From the NCBI GenBank assembly GCA_014529385.2, contig CM043971.1, forward strand, positions 24,047,769-24,111,768: a stretch of DNA of 64,000 nucleotides, written 5' to 3'. The DNA comes from Adiantum capillus-veneris. Taxonomy: Eukaryota; Streptophyta; Polypodiopsida; Polypodiales; Pteridaceae. A program made the position numbers and the translations under genes. Within the stretch, counting starts at the first letter, position 1, and the number at the start of each line of letters is the position of its first letter. The notes beneath the pieces were generated by a model. It made no database searches and had not been told where the DNA came from. It saw only the letters and a list, made by a program, of their open reading frames with translations. Below, one piece after another: positions 10,600 through 23,667 of this stretch.

Positions 10600-12100
10600 T
10601 CCTCAAGCACATCCTAACTCGTTCCCATTTCCGTGCCTGACATATAGCTGCTAAGGCGGTCCGGGGCGGGCAACAAGAGAGGCGACCTCTAAACACCCCT
10701 CAAGGCTCCCGTGCTGCTCAATTGGGGCTGGGGCAACCACAAGCACAACACAACAACAAACCCACAGCCAAACCCAAACAAGATAGGGGCACCACCTAGT
10801 TATGGTATGCGAACTAGGACGCAAGAGAGATTTTGGCACAACCAAGAAGATGCACCACACAACACACACACACACAAGCAACCTCACACCAAGACACACA
10901 TGAAATGGACCAGAGAGAGCTACAGCAAAGGGAAGAGAGAGAGAAAAGGATCTTGCTTAATACCTTATTCGTGACTTACAAATGGAGATGGTTCGTTATG
11001 ATGCTATCATAGAACTTGTACAAAACTCACTCAATGCCTAGTGATTGCTAATCATTGCCAAAACACAGACACACACTGTCTTAGGGTGTGGGAGACCTCT
11101 CACCACAATACCCTCTTACAATGGACACAAAACTAGTGATCCGAGCCTATCACAAATTTTTGTTTATCATATTTTGTTGGTTTTCCTTGCTTCTAGAGGT
11201 TTACAATAAAAGAAAGAGTGAGAAAAACCTCTTGGAAAAATTAAAAAAAATGATTTGATAGGATTTTTTTTTTGACTAGTTCACCGGAGGTGAAAGGTAG
11301 AGGGAGAACCTAGTGGTAAAGGGAAGGGAAAATATGTAAATGTGAAAAGAAAAGATATGATGTGGTTGTGGAGCCATGCACCCATGATTCAAGGGTCATG
11401 AGTGGCTCATATCATCATGGCTTTGGAGCCATATGATGATTCAAACAAATGGGACCCAAGTGGAAGACTTGGTAAAGGAAGGAACCAGACACATGATTTT
11501 GCTGAATTTTTAAAAAATACTTCCACTGCGATTCAAGAAAAGTTGTCTTCATCAAAGTTGTAGCTGATGAGCTGGAGATTCTTGCCATATTTTTTTTTAT
11601 AATTTTTACATCTACGGTCTAGGAGATATGGCCAAAATGGAGGACGCCAGTTTTTTCAACTGTGGTGGAGACCACCCCCTCTACCTTTACACACACACAC
11701 CCTTCCTTTTCCACATTGAGACCTTCTCTAAAAATCAGCCATTAGTCTTCTCACCCTCCTCTCCTTCCTCCTCTCTCTCAAGCTCAAAAACCCATCAAAA
11801 TTCCTCTTCTAATCACCTCTCAAGTCATGCTTAATCTTGTTGTAATTCATAAGTTCTCATTCAACCCCTTTCTATTATTACTAGATATGTATTGATTTTA
11901 TGTAGATTCTTTACATTTTAAAATAAGGAAGCTCTTGGACTCAAGCTATGGAGGAAGGAGTGAAGACAACACAAGTGATGATGGAGCTAATTGGTCAACA
12001 AATCACTTGGAAGGAGCTTCTTCATTGGTTGAATGTCCCTAATCAAGCTTCATTTGTACAAATTACACTTGGATCTTAACCTCACTCCTAATCACTCTCT
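10600..12100. other. Non-coding stretch with CA-rich tract and one half of a short inverted pair
   Basis: No supported gene. A CA-rich run lies at about 10,855-10,885. The word GGGGCACCACCTAGT at about 10,786-10,800 is the inverse of a word at about 12,505-12,524 (ACTAGGTGGTGCCC). From 11,600 to 11,830 the plus strand is pyrimidine-rich. The rest shows nothing I can name. Confidence 0.4.
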
Positions 12101-12427
12101 TTCCTATATAAAGAGGCCTTCCCCTTTGTAATTTCAAGCCTCCCTCAGCCCCATTGAGTCTTTGTATCACTCACCATGAGCCCATAAGCTCATTCATTCA
12201 CTCTATTCTTGCACATTCTAGAGTGCAAATTGTTTCATGCTAGTAACCTCTCCTCCTCTTACTTATGTTAATTAAGAGAAATCTTTTATATGTGTGTGAG
12301 AGTGCTTGATGTGATCTTGGCTAATCCTTGAGTGGCTGTTTGGTAATCTACATGACTATTTGTGTTGGGAGTGTTTGAAGTCATCCATTCCTTGTACACA
12401 CACTAAGGTTAATGTTTCATTCATAGT

Positions 12428-12475
<48 letters not shown>

Positions 12476-12590
12476 TGTAGCGGTCCTAGCCCACGCTTCC
12501 AAGACTAGGTGGTGCCCTTATCTCATTTCCCTTGTGGCGCAATGGAGTTTGTTTTGGTGTAGAGGCCGCCATTCCAAATTTCTTTCGTCA
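12000..12590 (+). repeat. Probable right part of an LTR
   Basis: The stretch has a TATATAAAG box at 12,105-12,113, a pyrimidine leader, a (TC)n run at 12,430-12,473 and ends TCGTCA at 12,590. Five bases later comes TGGTGCCCCCACTGA (12,596-12,610), which has the form of a plant LTR element primer-binding site. The left LTR end was not found, so the start is approximate. Confidence 0.4.
12430..12473. repeat. (TC)n microsatellite
   Basis: An uninterrupted TC dinucleotide run inside the probable LTR. Confidence 0.95.
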
Positions 12591-12640
12591 TAAATTGGTG
12601 CCCCCACTGAGGAGTTCTCAAGCAGCGCTCTGTCAATCCT

Positions 12641-13066
12641 ATGAAGGAAGATCCATCAAATTCTTCGAGACTTCCACTATGGTCTCCACAAGAAGCTCGA
12701 GAAAAGAAGCGTCTTTATCGACAAACGGCACGTATGCGGGTAAAGAGAGTTAACTACACACACCCTTCTTTGCTTCAAGGAAAATCTTGTAGTCATCAAG
12801 TCCCTAGGTCAAAAAATTGTGTTGAGTGCTTTGTGGCTAGTGTGAAGACACTTCCTTTGAAGCCTTGACTTCAGGTGGTGGAAGCACTCTCAAACTCGGG
12901 TATTAACAAGTTTTTGGAGGGGGAGCTACACATCAATGGGGTGCGGTATTGGCAAGAGGCTACATATGGTGATGCACTTCAACTACTACTAGCAAGAAGG
13001 CTCAAGGTGGTTGAGAGGGTAGCTTGCTGTCTTTTTTTGGTCCATTTTATCATGTATAGTGCATAA
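12641..13066 (+). pseudogene. Remnant of an LTR-element gag-like leader
   Basis: Starting at ATG 12,641, a basic, arginine-rich frame (KKRLYRQTARMRVKRV) continues to a TGA at about 12,866 and resumes from 12,875 as GELHINGVRYWQEATYGDAL. Its place just after the probable primer site suggests it is the start of an internal coding region. No gag domain can be named. The homology with the inverted arm begins at about 13,028, so whatever followed is lost or replaced. Confidence 0.25.
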
Positions 13067-13084
13067 ATACTTATCTTTTTGCAA

Positions 13085-14608
13085 TTGCAAGAACTTACGC
13101 CAGGTGTTATACACATTCCTACAACTTTGTTGATGTATCATATGAATTCTATGTTCATCCTTCAAATGTGCAATCAGCTCATCATCCTTTGTTGACTCTA
13201 GTTGAGACTTTATCTAACTACACATGTGAAACACATTTCGAGAATTCACTTGTTTTTGACAAGGTCCCATTAGCAAACTATGTACTCTAAGTCCTATTGA
13301 ATGGAGTGCTAGACATTGGGTTGAGACTCGTACTCTCAAGTGTTTTATTGACATCATGTAAAATGTCTGTTTTCTTGTACTTGTTTGGTATTGCAAGCAA
13401 CATTTCCCTAGTACCATATTCCATAGTTCAACTCTTATGTGGAGTTCTCTCTTGAATTTTTGTCTATGAAAGAGTGCATCAATGCCCTCCCAATATCTAT
13501 ATGGTATCTTCCTTTTCTTATAACACCATCATTACCATGCACTGGGCTTCAAACCCCATTCAAATTGTTCTGGATAACAATAAAATGAAGTTTTTGGAAT
13601 TCCATGAATTTTGTACCAAGCTCTACTACAACCCTCATTGCCATTAAAAGAAAATACATAGCAAGTCTTTGTAGTTGTTTTGTTCTCACACGAAGCGGTC
13701 AACATTGTATCATATATATAGTTGGTTCTATTTTGCAAACTTTGTCCCCAAAATTCATTGTGCATAGTCATGAGGCTTATCTTTATTTGCGCATTGAAAA
13801 CACCTTATAAAACAAAAATCTATGGTTGAAACAAGCTAGACAGATGTTAAGAATGCTTGATTGGATTTGTTAGAAGGTTTTACATACATTTTTGGCTTCC
13901 TATTTATAAATCAACACTTTTGTTTTTTTGAGATAGACTCTACCAAAAGAGCTGATTTAGTCCATGTTGTATATTGTAACATATTTATAGCATATAAATC
14001 CTCATATCGTAAAACAAAACTTTTCCATCCATGGTTGTCACTCTCTTGATAGGCCAACAAACTATATTGATACTACATACATCAAATTTTGTAGAAATAG
14101 TAGCCTCACCAACATAGGATGTCTCAATACCAATACTGATGTTATCTTCTCCTAGCTTGCCAAAGTTTACAGAATCAAATGGACGCACATACATGACAAC
14201 CCCTTTGGCTACTACATATGCTTTGCTTTCATCCCAAATTTGAACCCTCTTATCCTTCCAGACCTCCCTGTAGGTCATTCCATCATATTGTTCCTCCAAT
14301 ACTCCCATTCCTTTGTGAGCCTCATACATAGAGACCCCTTCATACTGCATCTCATTGATATGTTATAGCAACCCAATATTCCGTTTCACAATACTGTGAA
14401 AATCATCTCCCATTGTGAATGCATCCATTGTTGGGAATGGAATGAGTGCTTTCTTTTCAAAACACAAATCAACAGACACCAATACATTAGCTTCCCCAAA
14501 AAGCATGCCGGAACAATATGCATTTGGGTTTGTATCACATACACTCCCAAAGGAAACTTTTTGTGTGGCTACAAACATGCATACTCTATCACCTTGATTA
14601 AAAACCAT
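13085..14608 (-). pseudogene. 5' part of a decayed transposase-like gene (left copy)
   Basis: An ATG at 14,608 opens a frame running to 13,985 with a single in-frame TAA at 14,363-14,365. It contains QGDRVCMFVATQKVSFGSV and a DPN-like segment, resembling in pattern a module seen in plant transposon proteins (possibly DUF8039, from memory). A further frame at 13,771-13,532 holds FYVFSFNGNEGCSRAW and YKIHGIPK, like the conserved 'F..NG..VC..A...LHGI.K' region that precedes the catalytic core in DUF7869-type transposase-like proteins. The same pieces occur on the plus strand of the right arm at 51,120-52,100. This copy reads outward and stops being recognisable near 13,085. It is not functional. 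Confidence 0.5.
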
Positions 14609-14659
14609 ACTTGCAAGAAGGTTTCAACAAATACTCGTTAAGAAAACCATCGCAAAGTA

Positions 14660-16860
14660 TCTATATGTAGGTACCAAATGTGCCACACATTGCCCAAAAG
14701 GTAAGCAAAAAGGACACCCTATGGTCAAAGGGCCATAGATTTCTCTATGTCCGTGTGTGAAAGGATACATGTAAAGCCAATAGGCATCACAAAGGGACAA
14801 GTTACAACCTTAGGTGCTATATGTAGGTATTTCACAAAGATTACATATAGATTCCTTAAGGTCAACTCATGGTGAGTATATATGTAGGTGTTTCATGATG
14901 AATATATATACATCCTATGGCCTTAGGACCATAGTATGCTATATGTAGGTGTCTCATTACTATAAGTACATATACCTCCTACGGAGTTAGGGCCATAGAG
15001 TGCTATATAAAGGGGTTTCATGATGAGTATGTATATATTCCATGGACTTAGGGCCATAGGGTGCTATATTTAGGTGTTTCATGATAAGCATGTATACACC
15101 CTATGGCCTTAGGGCCATAGGGTACTACATGTAGGAGTTTCATAATGAGTATGTAAACATCCTATGGACTTAGGGCCATAAGATACTTTATGTAGGTGTT
15201 TTGTGCTAATCAAATATACATCCTATGGCCTTGGGGCCACAAGGAACTACATGTGGTTGTTTCATGGTGGTGAGTATATATACATCATACAGAATTAGGA
15301 CCATAGGGCACTATATGTGATTGTTTCATGATGGATATATATATGTATCCTATGGCCTTAGGGACAAAGGGAACTATATGATGTTTCATGATGGGTATAT
15401 AGCATCCTACGGTCTTAGGGCCATAGGATGATATATGTAGGTGGTTCACCATGAGTATGTATACATCCTATGGCCTTGGGGCCATATCATGATTTATGTA
15501 GGTGGTTTGTGTTGAGTATATATACATACTATGGACTTTAGTCCATATGATGCTTTCTGTAGGTGTTTTGCATTAAGTAAATATACATCCTATGGCCTCA
15601 AGGCCATAGGGCACTATATGTAGTTGTTTCATGATGGGTATATAGCATCCTATGGAATTAGGGCCATAGGATGCTATATGTAGATGTTTCACAATGAGCA
15701 TGTATACATCCAATGGCCTTAGGGCCATATGATGCTATATGTAGGTGGTTCAAGATGAGTATGTATACATCCTATGGTCTTTGAGTCATAGGATGCTATA
15801 TGTAGGTGGTTCACGACGATGAGTATGTATACATCATATGACCTTAGGGACATAGAATGATTTATGTGGGTGTTTTGTGTTGAGTAAATATACATCCTAT
15901 GGACTTTAGTCCATAGGATGTTTTATGTAGGTGTTTTGTGTTGAATAAATATATATCCTATTGCTTGAGGACCATAGGGCACTATCTGTAGTTTTTTGAT
16001 ATTGGGTATAAAGCATCCTATGACCTTCGGGCCATAGGATTCTATATGTAGGTGTTTCACAATGAGTATGTATACATCCTATGGCCTTAGGGCCATAGAA
16101 TTCTATATGTAGGTGGTTCACAATGAGTATGTACACATCCTACGGCCTTAGGGACACAAGATGCTTTATGTAGGTGTTTTGTGCTTAGTATATATACATC
16201 TCATGACCTTAAGTTTGTATGGTGCTTTATGCATGTGTTCTCTATCGAGTAAATATATGTTCTATGGCCTCAGCGCCATGGGGTGCTATATGTAGCTAAT
16301 TCATGATGGATACATAGCATCCTATGGACCTAAGTCCATAGGATTCTATATGTAGGTGTCTCACAATGAGTATGTATACATCATATGGCCTTAGGGCCTT
16401 AGGATGCTATATATAGGTGTCTTGTGATGAGTATATATGTACATCCTATGGACTTAGGTCCATAGGGCCCTATATGTAGGTGTTTCATAATGAATATATA
16501 TACATCCTATAGACCAAAGTCCATAGGATGCTATATATTGGTGTTTCCAGCTAAGTATATATAGACCTTATGGATTTAGGACCATAGGGTACTATCTATT
16601 TTTGTTTTGTGGTGGGATATATATACATCCTAAGGCCTTTGGGCCATATATTGCTATATATGGGTGTTTCATGGATGAGCATATATACATCCTATGGATT
16701 TAGGACCATAGGGTACTATCTATTTGTGTTTTGTGGTGAGATATATATACATTCTAAGGCCTTTGGGCCATATCTTGCTATATATAGGTGTTTCATGGAT
16801 GAGCATATATACATCCTATGGATTTAGGGCCATAGGGTGTTCTATGTAGGTGAAAGAAAG
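14660..16860. repeat. Hairpin satellite A, about 60-65 bp unit, about 35 copies
   Basis: Units run TATGTAGGTGTTTCATGATG, then a TATATACATC stretch, then a core of the form CCTATGGCC, three or four bases, GGCCATAGG, then GTGCTATA. Cores lie at 14914, 14978, 15039 and 15099, giving spacings of 60-64 bp. The two halves of the core are complementary, so each unit can fold a 9-bp stem. Copies vary by substitutions that often keep both halves paired. Confidence 0.9.
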
Positions 16861-18669
16861 GGTGACAGGCATCCCATAGATAGACCAGATGGACCTAGGT
16901 CCATCTGCTCATGTTGTTTCTATTTTCAGTCCTTTTTTTACTATGAAAATTTTGGGCCCGAGGTCGAAATTTTCCTCATGGGTGTTGTTACACTCGTAAT
17001 GTAGAGATATTTCAAATCCATGATCTATGCCACATGGTGTATCTATATCCATTGATCCTATGTAAGGCCCCCGTCTCAAATAGTCTCGTGGATGTACATC
17101 CATATTAATATTTTAAGTCTTTGAAGAGAGAGAAAAAACAACGGTATGCATGTATTGCATGATCGAATGTGTGAGCCATTGCGTATGTGCACCTTTGCAA
17201 CCCTTTATATAAATGTTCATGTGCACCTTTGCAACCCATTCTAGTATATGGCCACTCGTTCAAATACTATTTCTAAAAATATATGTATGTTGCACGTATC
17301 CTCGCACTTTCAAAAAAGAGCTCATGCCACACGTGCAACTGGTGTGCAGTAGCACGTGCAGATTAAATCTATTGAAAAAACCAAAATTTTAAAAAGAATT
17401 CAACATTCGGTGAGAAATTTTGAATTTTGTTTTTTAGGCTTACCCCAAAATTTTCCAAAATGAGTTTTCAAGTCCCCTGGTCAATACTACACAAGAATAT
17501 AGCACACTTTTTTCGAGTGAAAAAATCTCAAATTTTAGTTTTTTATTTAGTATGGGAAATTCGGTCCCGAGACACCAAAATTGACCACGGTTATCATTCA
17601 ACTCGCCGCGCAACGAGATATGAACAATGGAAACACCTTTTGCCAGCCTTTCCAAAAAAAATCTTATTCTTTTTTGTGGAATCATCTCACAATTTCGGAG
17701 GTGATGATATAGGTTTCGCTGTGTGAAACCGATTGAGCACCTTAAAAGCTCAATTTGAGATTCAAATTTATGTTTTTTTAATTAGTTTTGAAGTTTAGTT
17801 AGGTCTTATCTCTTTCTTTATCTTTCTACCACACACGTACATACTCTTTGTCTCTATTTGTGTCTAGTTATCAACATTCCATCGCCACTCTCTCTCTATC
17901 ACCCGTTGTCATTAGCCGCATGACATGTACACTACCTCTTGGCCCCCTACAAACTTCCTATCAACCACTTCATCTCAGCCACCACTCTCTCTTGGCTTGC
18001 AAACTCCATCTCCATTGTCACTCCCTCCCAGTCCCCTACACGATGCCTGCCTCTCTTCCTCTTTGGAGATTTAAGGTCTGTGTTGCTCCTTCATTGTTGG
18101 TGCCATCGCTTCTCTATTCCTGCTATTCTTTTGGGAGCATCTACACACTCTTTTTTCCTACTTTATTTGTCATTTTTTCCCTCGAGCATAGGTATGTTTT
18201 CAAAACATATGTAAACAAATTATTTCAAATCTGTGTAATTAGGTTTTTCTGTGTAAGTCAGCAGGTTCTTGCTTTTGTGTAAAGAAGGGTTTCTATGTAA
18301 ACATGTTTTTGTTTCTATGTGAACAAGTTTTTGTTTATGTGTAAAGATGTTTATTTGTGTAAACAAGTTTTTGTTTCAACCTAATCTAGTCTTTCCCTAA
18401 TTCAAACCTACTCTAGTTATTCCATGAAATGAAAACAAACAAAACCAAATAAAGGCTTAATTGTGTATTGTTATTGGTGTGAGAGAAGTTAAGGGAGGGG
18501 ATGTCCTTGTAGTAAAAGGTGGTATGAGAGAGGTCAAGCAATGGGGCGATGTAGCAGTAGGGGATGATGGTGTAGGGGATGTCGTGGGAGGAAATATATT
18601 TCATCATGGGTCATTGGGTGGAATAGGTCCTTATGTAGAGCGTCTTTGTTGATAATAAGTTATAACCTT

Positions 18670-19858
18670 AAAATATACCTTGATGACACTATGGCCTTAA
18701 CTTCACTTACCTTAAAATGCACCTTGACGACCGTATGGCCTTACGGCCATTGGAATTATAAACAACTAGAAGAGAAACTTGTGACCTTAGCACCGTATGG
18801 GTTCTAACTAAAAAAAGAGCACTCAATAGCCTTAGGTCCATAGGTTTTCTAATAAACAAAAAGAGCACTTTGTGGCCTTAGGGACATAGGGTTTATAGCT
18901 AGATAAAAGAGCACCCTCTGGCCTTAGAGACATAGGGTTTCTAGCCAGGAAAAAAGCGCACCATGTGGCCTTAGGGCCATAGGGTTTATAGCCAACAAAA
19001 AGAGCACCATGTGGCCTTAGGGCCATAGGGTTCCTAGCTAACACAAAGAGCACCATGTTTCCGTAGGGCCATAGGGTTTATAGCTAACAAAAAGAGCACT
19101 ATTTGTCCTTAGGACCATAGGATTTCTAGCCAACACAAAGATCACCATGTGACCTTAGGACCATAGGTTTTCTAGCCAACAAAAAGAGAACCCTGTGGCC
19201 TTAGGGCCATACTATTTCTAGACAACAAAAAGAGTACCTTGTGGCCTTTTTTCCATATGGTTTATAGCCAACAAAGAGAGCACCATGTGGCCTTACGGCC
19301 ATAGGGTTTCTAACCAACAAAAATAGCACCCTCTGGCATTAGGGCCATATGATTTCTAGCTAGCCCCTATGGCCCTAGGTCCACAGGGTTTCTATCTAAC
19401 ACAAACAGCACCATGTGGCCTTAGGGCCATAGTGTCTCTAGACAACAAAAAGAGCACCATGTGGTCTTAGGGCCATAGGATTTCTAGCTATCCCCTTTGG
19501 CCTTAGGTCCATAAGGTTTCTAGCCAGCACAAAGAGCACCCTATGTCCTTTTGGTAGTAGGGATTTAGCTAGCCCTTGTTGCCTTAGGGCCATAGGGTCT
19601 CTAGCTAACACAAAGATAACCATGTGGCCTTAGGGCCACAGGGTTTAAAGACAACCAGAATAGCACCCTGTGGCCTTAGGTGAATAGGGTTTTTTTATCC
19701 AACAAAAAGAGAACCATGTGGCCTTAGGGAAATGTGGTATCCAACCAACAAAAAGATCACCCTATCCCCTTAGGTCCATATGGTTTGTAGCTAGCCCCTC
19801 TAGCCTTATGACTATAGGGTTTCTATCTAGCATAAAGAGCACTCTGTGGATTTAGGGT
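18670..19858. repeat. Hairpin satellite B, left part, about 47 bp unit
   Basis: Units read CCATGTGGCCTTAGGGCCAT, AGGGTTTCTAGC, then AACA-AAAGAGCA. Successive TGGCCTTAG words at about 18872, 18919, 18966 and 19012 give a 46-47 bp period. The array is cut at 19,858 by a gypsy-type element and resumes at 38,511 with the same unit. Confidence 0.9.
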
Positions 19859-20789
19859 TGTTGGGCGGTTACGCCACTAGCGGATGCTGTAATAGCGAGA
19901 ACTCAACGAACAAACAAGAATGTCAGACAAGGACGGAGCTTGACCCATAGGCGCATGGAAACAAATAGATGGGTGCTAATCACCTACTCGACCTTCTAGA
20001 GACAATCACTACCACGGAAATCAAATCTAAGTTCTAAAAACGCAAATGATTGAAATCCGTCCTACGAGAAAACTCTATCCAAAACATGATCAAAAGTCAT
20101 CGAATCAGCCTCAAACTCAAAGGGGAGTCTATACACCACGTAAGGACAGTACCCTATGAATTTACACTCTAATCTCAACCTTCAAATACTCCGTGCGGTA
20201 ATCGCGTATGAAGACAGGCCAAAAATTATAGATCATTGAATCTTGACCTCGATGGTTCTAATGTGTAGTTCTACTCGCTGCGGTTCTATCGATATATAGC
20301 ACGCTGAATTCCGACACACAGATCAAGAGAAAACTCACCAAGAAGATCGTGGGAGCTGGCCTCGCGTAGAAGCCGTATGCACGCACGCTTGGTAATTGTG
20401 CGTAGCCCTCGCCGTTGCTATCGCAATGGCAGTGTCGCTTCTTGAATGGTTGCTCTGTAGCTCGTGTAGCAAGAGGATAAGACTCTCTCTCTCTCTCTCA
20501 CTCTCTCTTAGACACAGTCACGGCGCTCAAAAACTCAACTTGATTAATGATAAGTCCTCCTTTAGGTTTACAAAAGTTGGCTTTTATACCTCAGCCTTGG
20601 AGGTGTGAAATCATCTCTACTTACAAATGCGGGCACAACTATCTTGCCTACTTGAATGGAATACAATCTAAAAACTCAATCGAGTCCCGCTAATTAAAAA
20701 TGATTGGATCAATGAAAAATAATTTCGGCAAGACATTTATTACAATGAATAGTTGCAAAAGTGTGGCTGTGTTGTCCTTCGGCTCAACA
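19859..20789 (-). repeat. 3' LTR of the gypsy-type element
   Basis: 931 bp, TGTTGGGCGG to CTCAACA on the plus strand. The inverted orientation is set by the adjoining polypurine tract. It contains a CT-rich run near 20,489-20,510. Confidence 0.9.
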
Positions 20790-20802
20790 ATCCCCCCCTC
20801 CG
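20790..20802 (-). other. Polypurine tract
   Basis: On the minus strand CGGAGGGGGGGAT directly abuts the 3' LTR, the expected plus-strand primer of an LTR element. Confidence 0.8.
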
Positions 20803-21206
20803 TGTTCATGTCGTCCCTGACATGACGTCTTTGAGCTTTGCTTCAGTGGAATCCCGATGGCTCTTTGGGTGCCGATGGTTAGGATCTCTGAATGTCCTTT
20901 GATAAACCTTGATTCCTTGCTCTTCAAGGATTGCCTCTTCCATCCATGTCTACGTAGGCTTCACTGTTGGGTTCTGCTTCTGCTATTTTGTCCTTGAGTG
21001 TGGTTCTTTTCCGCTTTGTAGGCGACTTTCCTGTATCCATAGCTTTTGTAACTCCAATTTCAAAAGTTAGCGTCTTTTTCGTACTGATTGCCGAAACTAA
21101 TCTTTTAACTATCCAAATGATTTCAAAATTGAAACATAAGCTATTCAGGGCCTAAGGATGCAATGCATATGGAAAAATATGAATTTTGGGTGCATTTTCA
21201 TGCTAG

Positions 21207-22216
21207 AGACATCATATGGGCATGATGTCGAAGTGCTCAAAATCACCTGATATTTGATATGCATATAGTTGATAGCATGTACATCATAGATATATGCCTG
21301 ATTTTGCAATTGGATCTCATTTGGTCAAGTTATGGCCACTTTAGTCCTAATCAGGCTTTTGTTGAGATATTGAGTGAGGATTGGATTTTGGGATCCAAAT
21401 GGGATAAAACTTTGTAGATGACTCTCATATCACATGTTGAACAATTTTGTATGGTCAAAATAGCTCTGAAATGTGCCAAAGTTCCTTGGAGACATCATAC
21501 CCATATGATGTCCATATGGCCCAATTTGGCTCATTTTGGTTTTTTTGGCTTGGATTTGGCTTTATAATGGCTTCTGCAATGATCTTATAGAATTTGAAAA
21601 GAATTTGGGTGAAATTGCTCCATGAGACATCATATGGGTATAATGTCTTTTGTGGATTTTTTGCAGGATTTTGGTTTTGTGAGCTCCTTACATGGTGGTA
21701 AAGTACTGTTTGTACTCAAATCATCATTTGAAGTTGAATATGACTGAATTTGGATAAAAATAGGCTTTAGATCGGAATTTTTTCGCTAAGTGGACTAATG
21801 TGGCCATATACTTGTCCAAATGGTACCAAACTTGTTGTGTGGCTTATATTCTATGTGTATAATGAGAATATGATGAAAAACATTAAGTTTTGGCCCAAAA
21901 TGAGTGAAAAGACATCATATGGGTATGATGTCTTTTTTTGCCAAATTGCACTTTTGATACCTAGATGGCTTGTGCATGTTATTTACACCACTCCTACAAA
22001 GTTTCACTTGATTTGGATCTATTTTTGCAATTCTAGGATCAAATGTCGGTTTTATGCCCTTCTTTGCGTTTTTTGGGTTTGCAATCGATTAACTAGCTCC
22101 AAATCTCCTGTAACTTTGTATTTTGGATGGTCTTACCATGTATATAGTGAATATGAACTCAGAAGTGGAGTGTTATGTGCAAAAATGCTGTGAGACATCA
22201 TATGGGTATGATGTCT
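21207..22216. repeat. Left block of 24-bp palindromes, about 284 bp period
   Basis: Five copies of AGACATCATATG joined to its near-complement occupy 21207-21230, 21490-21513, 21625-21648, 21910-21933 and 22193-22216. Spacings are 283, 135, 285 and 283 bp. The motif separates text of the form 'TTTTGGCCAAATT' that is itself loosely repeated. It lies in the 3' non-coding part of the gypsy-type element. Confidence 0.85.
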
Positions 22217-22219
22217 GAT

Positions 22220-23660
22220 TTGTCAAAAATGCTTTTTTCATGCAAGGATTGTATTGTGCTTGTGTCCTAAGCCCTTGTAGCTATTTCAACTTTAAAAATC
22301 ACAAGTTTAGCTAAAAGCCCCCTTTGTAGGCATTTCAGTCTTCGAGTCCGTCTTTTGGTTTTGAAGTAGACTTTTCTTGATCTTAGTCCTCGAGAGTTGT
22401 ATCCCGAGCTTGTGTGAGTTATTGGGAAGTTGTCTATGTGGTTCAGGTTGACCTTGATTGTTTTTACACCACTTTTTGCCAAAGTGTCATGTGAAACCTG
22501 TGAAAGAAGTTGTATCTGTGTGTTTCGAAAAACCGCGTCTCTCAAGAGACCACTGTTGGTGTGTATACGTCTCCGTGATTCTTTGCCCAAATCCACCACA
22601 AAATCTCAAACCACAAGCTCTGTGGAAGCTGAAATTACATTTTCAGCTCATAATTTATGCACTTAATTTTGAGCACCTCTCGTTCTTCCAAAAGTGCATC
22701 AAACTCACATACTGCGCCAAAGCGGAAAAGATGAACTTTTCTGAGCTGAATATCAGAAAATCAGTGAAGAATTGGAAAAAAAATTATTCTGTAAAGTTGT
22801 AGATCTCGCAAAATCGGTCAGGAATCGCGGGAATCGACCTGAATCGTCACCTTTTACTAGCTGAAAACAGACCTGTCCGGGAGTCAAAATCGGACACTTT
22901 TTGCCATTTAGTTGCCCGAAAGCGTCTTTTTCCACATTGGTAAGTGAAATGACTTTGCCTTGGATTCTGGTTGTAGACATTCGTCGTTGATAATCATTCA
23001 AATCTTTTCGCGAAGTTTTGTGGCAAATGATTGCCAAATTTGGCCGTTATGCCAAAATGACGCTTTGTGTATTAGCCGCCAAATCGGATGTTTAAACCCA
23101 CTTTTGGTTGTCCAAACTAGGAGATACTTCATGGTTGCTTTGATCTCTATAAGGTTAAACTTCTTGTGAAGTTCCGTTGCATTCCGAGTCATCATCTTGT
23201 TTTTGTGTAAGTGCATCGGTGGAACACCAAAGAGTGTCTGATGCATATGTCCAATGTGAGGACATCTATATGCTTGCACAAAGTTATGCATGTTAAACAA
23301 GATGCGGTGCTTGAGAAGAGTACTGAAGGGTTCTTCTTAGATCAAGTGTAGCAAAACCTATCACTTCGCACAAGAAGGGTTTTTGTTGACGAGGTTTCTC
23401 CACTCTTCCTCACTACATCAAGTGTGTGAGTGTTTTTGGACTACTCCATTTTCTCCACCGTACAAAATAATAGACTTCGACTCTTATGCTCACCTCTTCC
23501 AACATGAGCGACATGACTTTATGTATGCTCAACTCTCCATCTTGAGCTTATATCTATTAGCTAGACTCATAGACCACATAGAAAATATTAGACTTGAAGC
23601 TTGGGTCTGACACTTTGCTCATTTAGTGGCTCAGCTACCTGACTCTAGACTCTTATGCCA
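22220..23660. other. Internal gypsy-element stretch without recognised coding
   Basis: Short open frames occur on both strands, none longer than about 115 codons and none resembling reverse transcriptase, RNase H or integrase. The absence of pol motifs here is the main evidence that the host element is non-autonomous. Confidence 0.4.
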
Positions 23661-23667
23661 TGTATTT

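Larger units (their letters stand above)
13028..18535. repeat. Left arm of a very large inverted repeat
   Basis: The plus strand here matches the reverse complement of 49,055-52,151 at roughly 85% by eye. Outer edges share TTTTTGGTCCATTTTATC (left about 13,033, right about 52,130). Inner edges share GAGGTGGTATGAGA-like words (left about 18,520, right about 49,060). Shared landmarks include TGTGCACCTTTGCAACCC, GTGCAACTGGTGTGCA and CCACTCGTTCAAATA. This arm is longer because of the satellite at 14,660-16,860. A ~270-bp stretch near 14,360-14,640 has no clear partner in the other arm. Confidence 0.8.

Noticed and set aside
17848-18282. Leu/Ser/His-rich ORFs here and in the matching inverted segment at 49,354-49,831
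   Set aside because: Frames are not kept between the two arms and the composition reflects CT-rich DNA.
18832-19623. ORFs with repeating peptides (such as ALRPHGALF)
   Set aside because: They are translations of the 47-bp satellite. The same applies to ORFs in 15,906-16,827.
14914-19860. TTAGGG words suggesting interstitial telomere repeats
   Set aside because: The word occurs once per 47-65 bp unit within CCTTAGGGCC and is not in tandem. The plant telomere repeat TTTAGGG is not present in runs.
20799-23300. Search for reverse transcriptase or integrase in the left part of the gypsy-type element
   Set aside because: No YxDD, zinc HHCC, DDE or RNase H motif was found in either strand's frames by eye.
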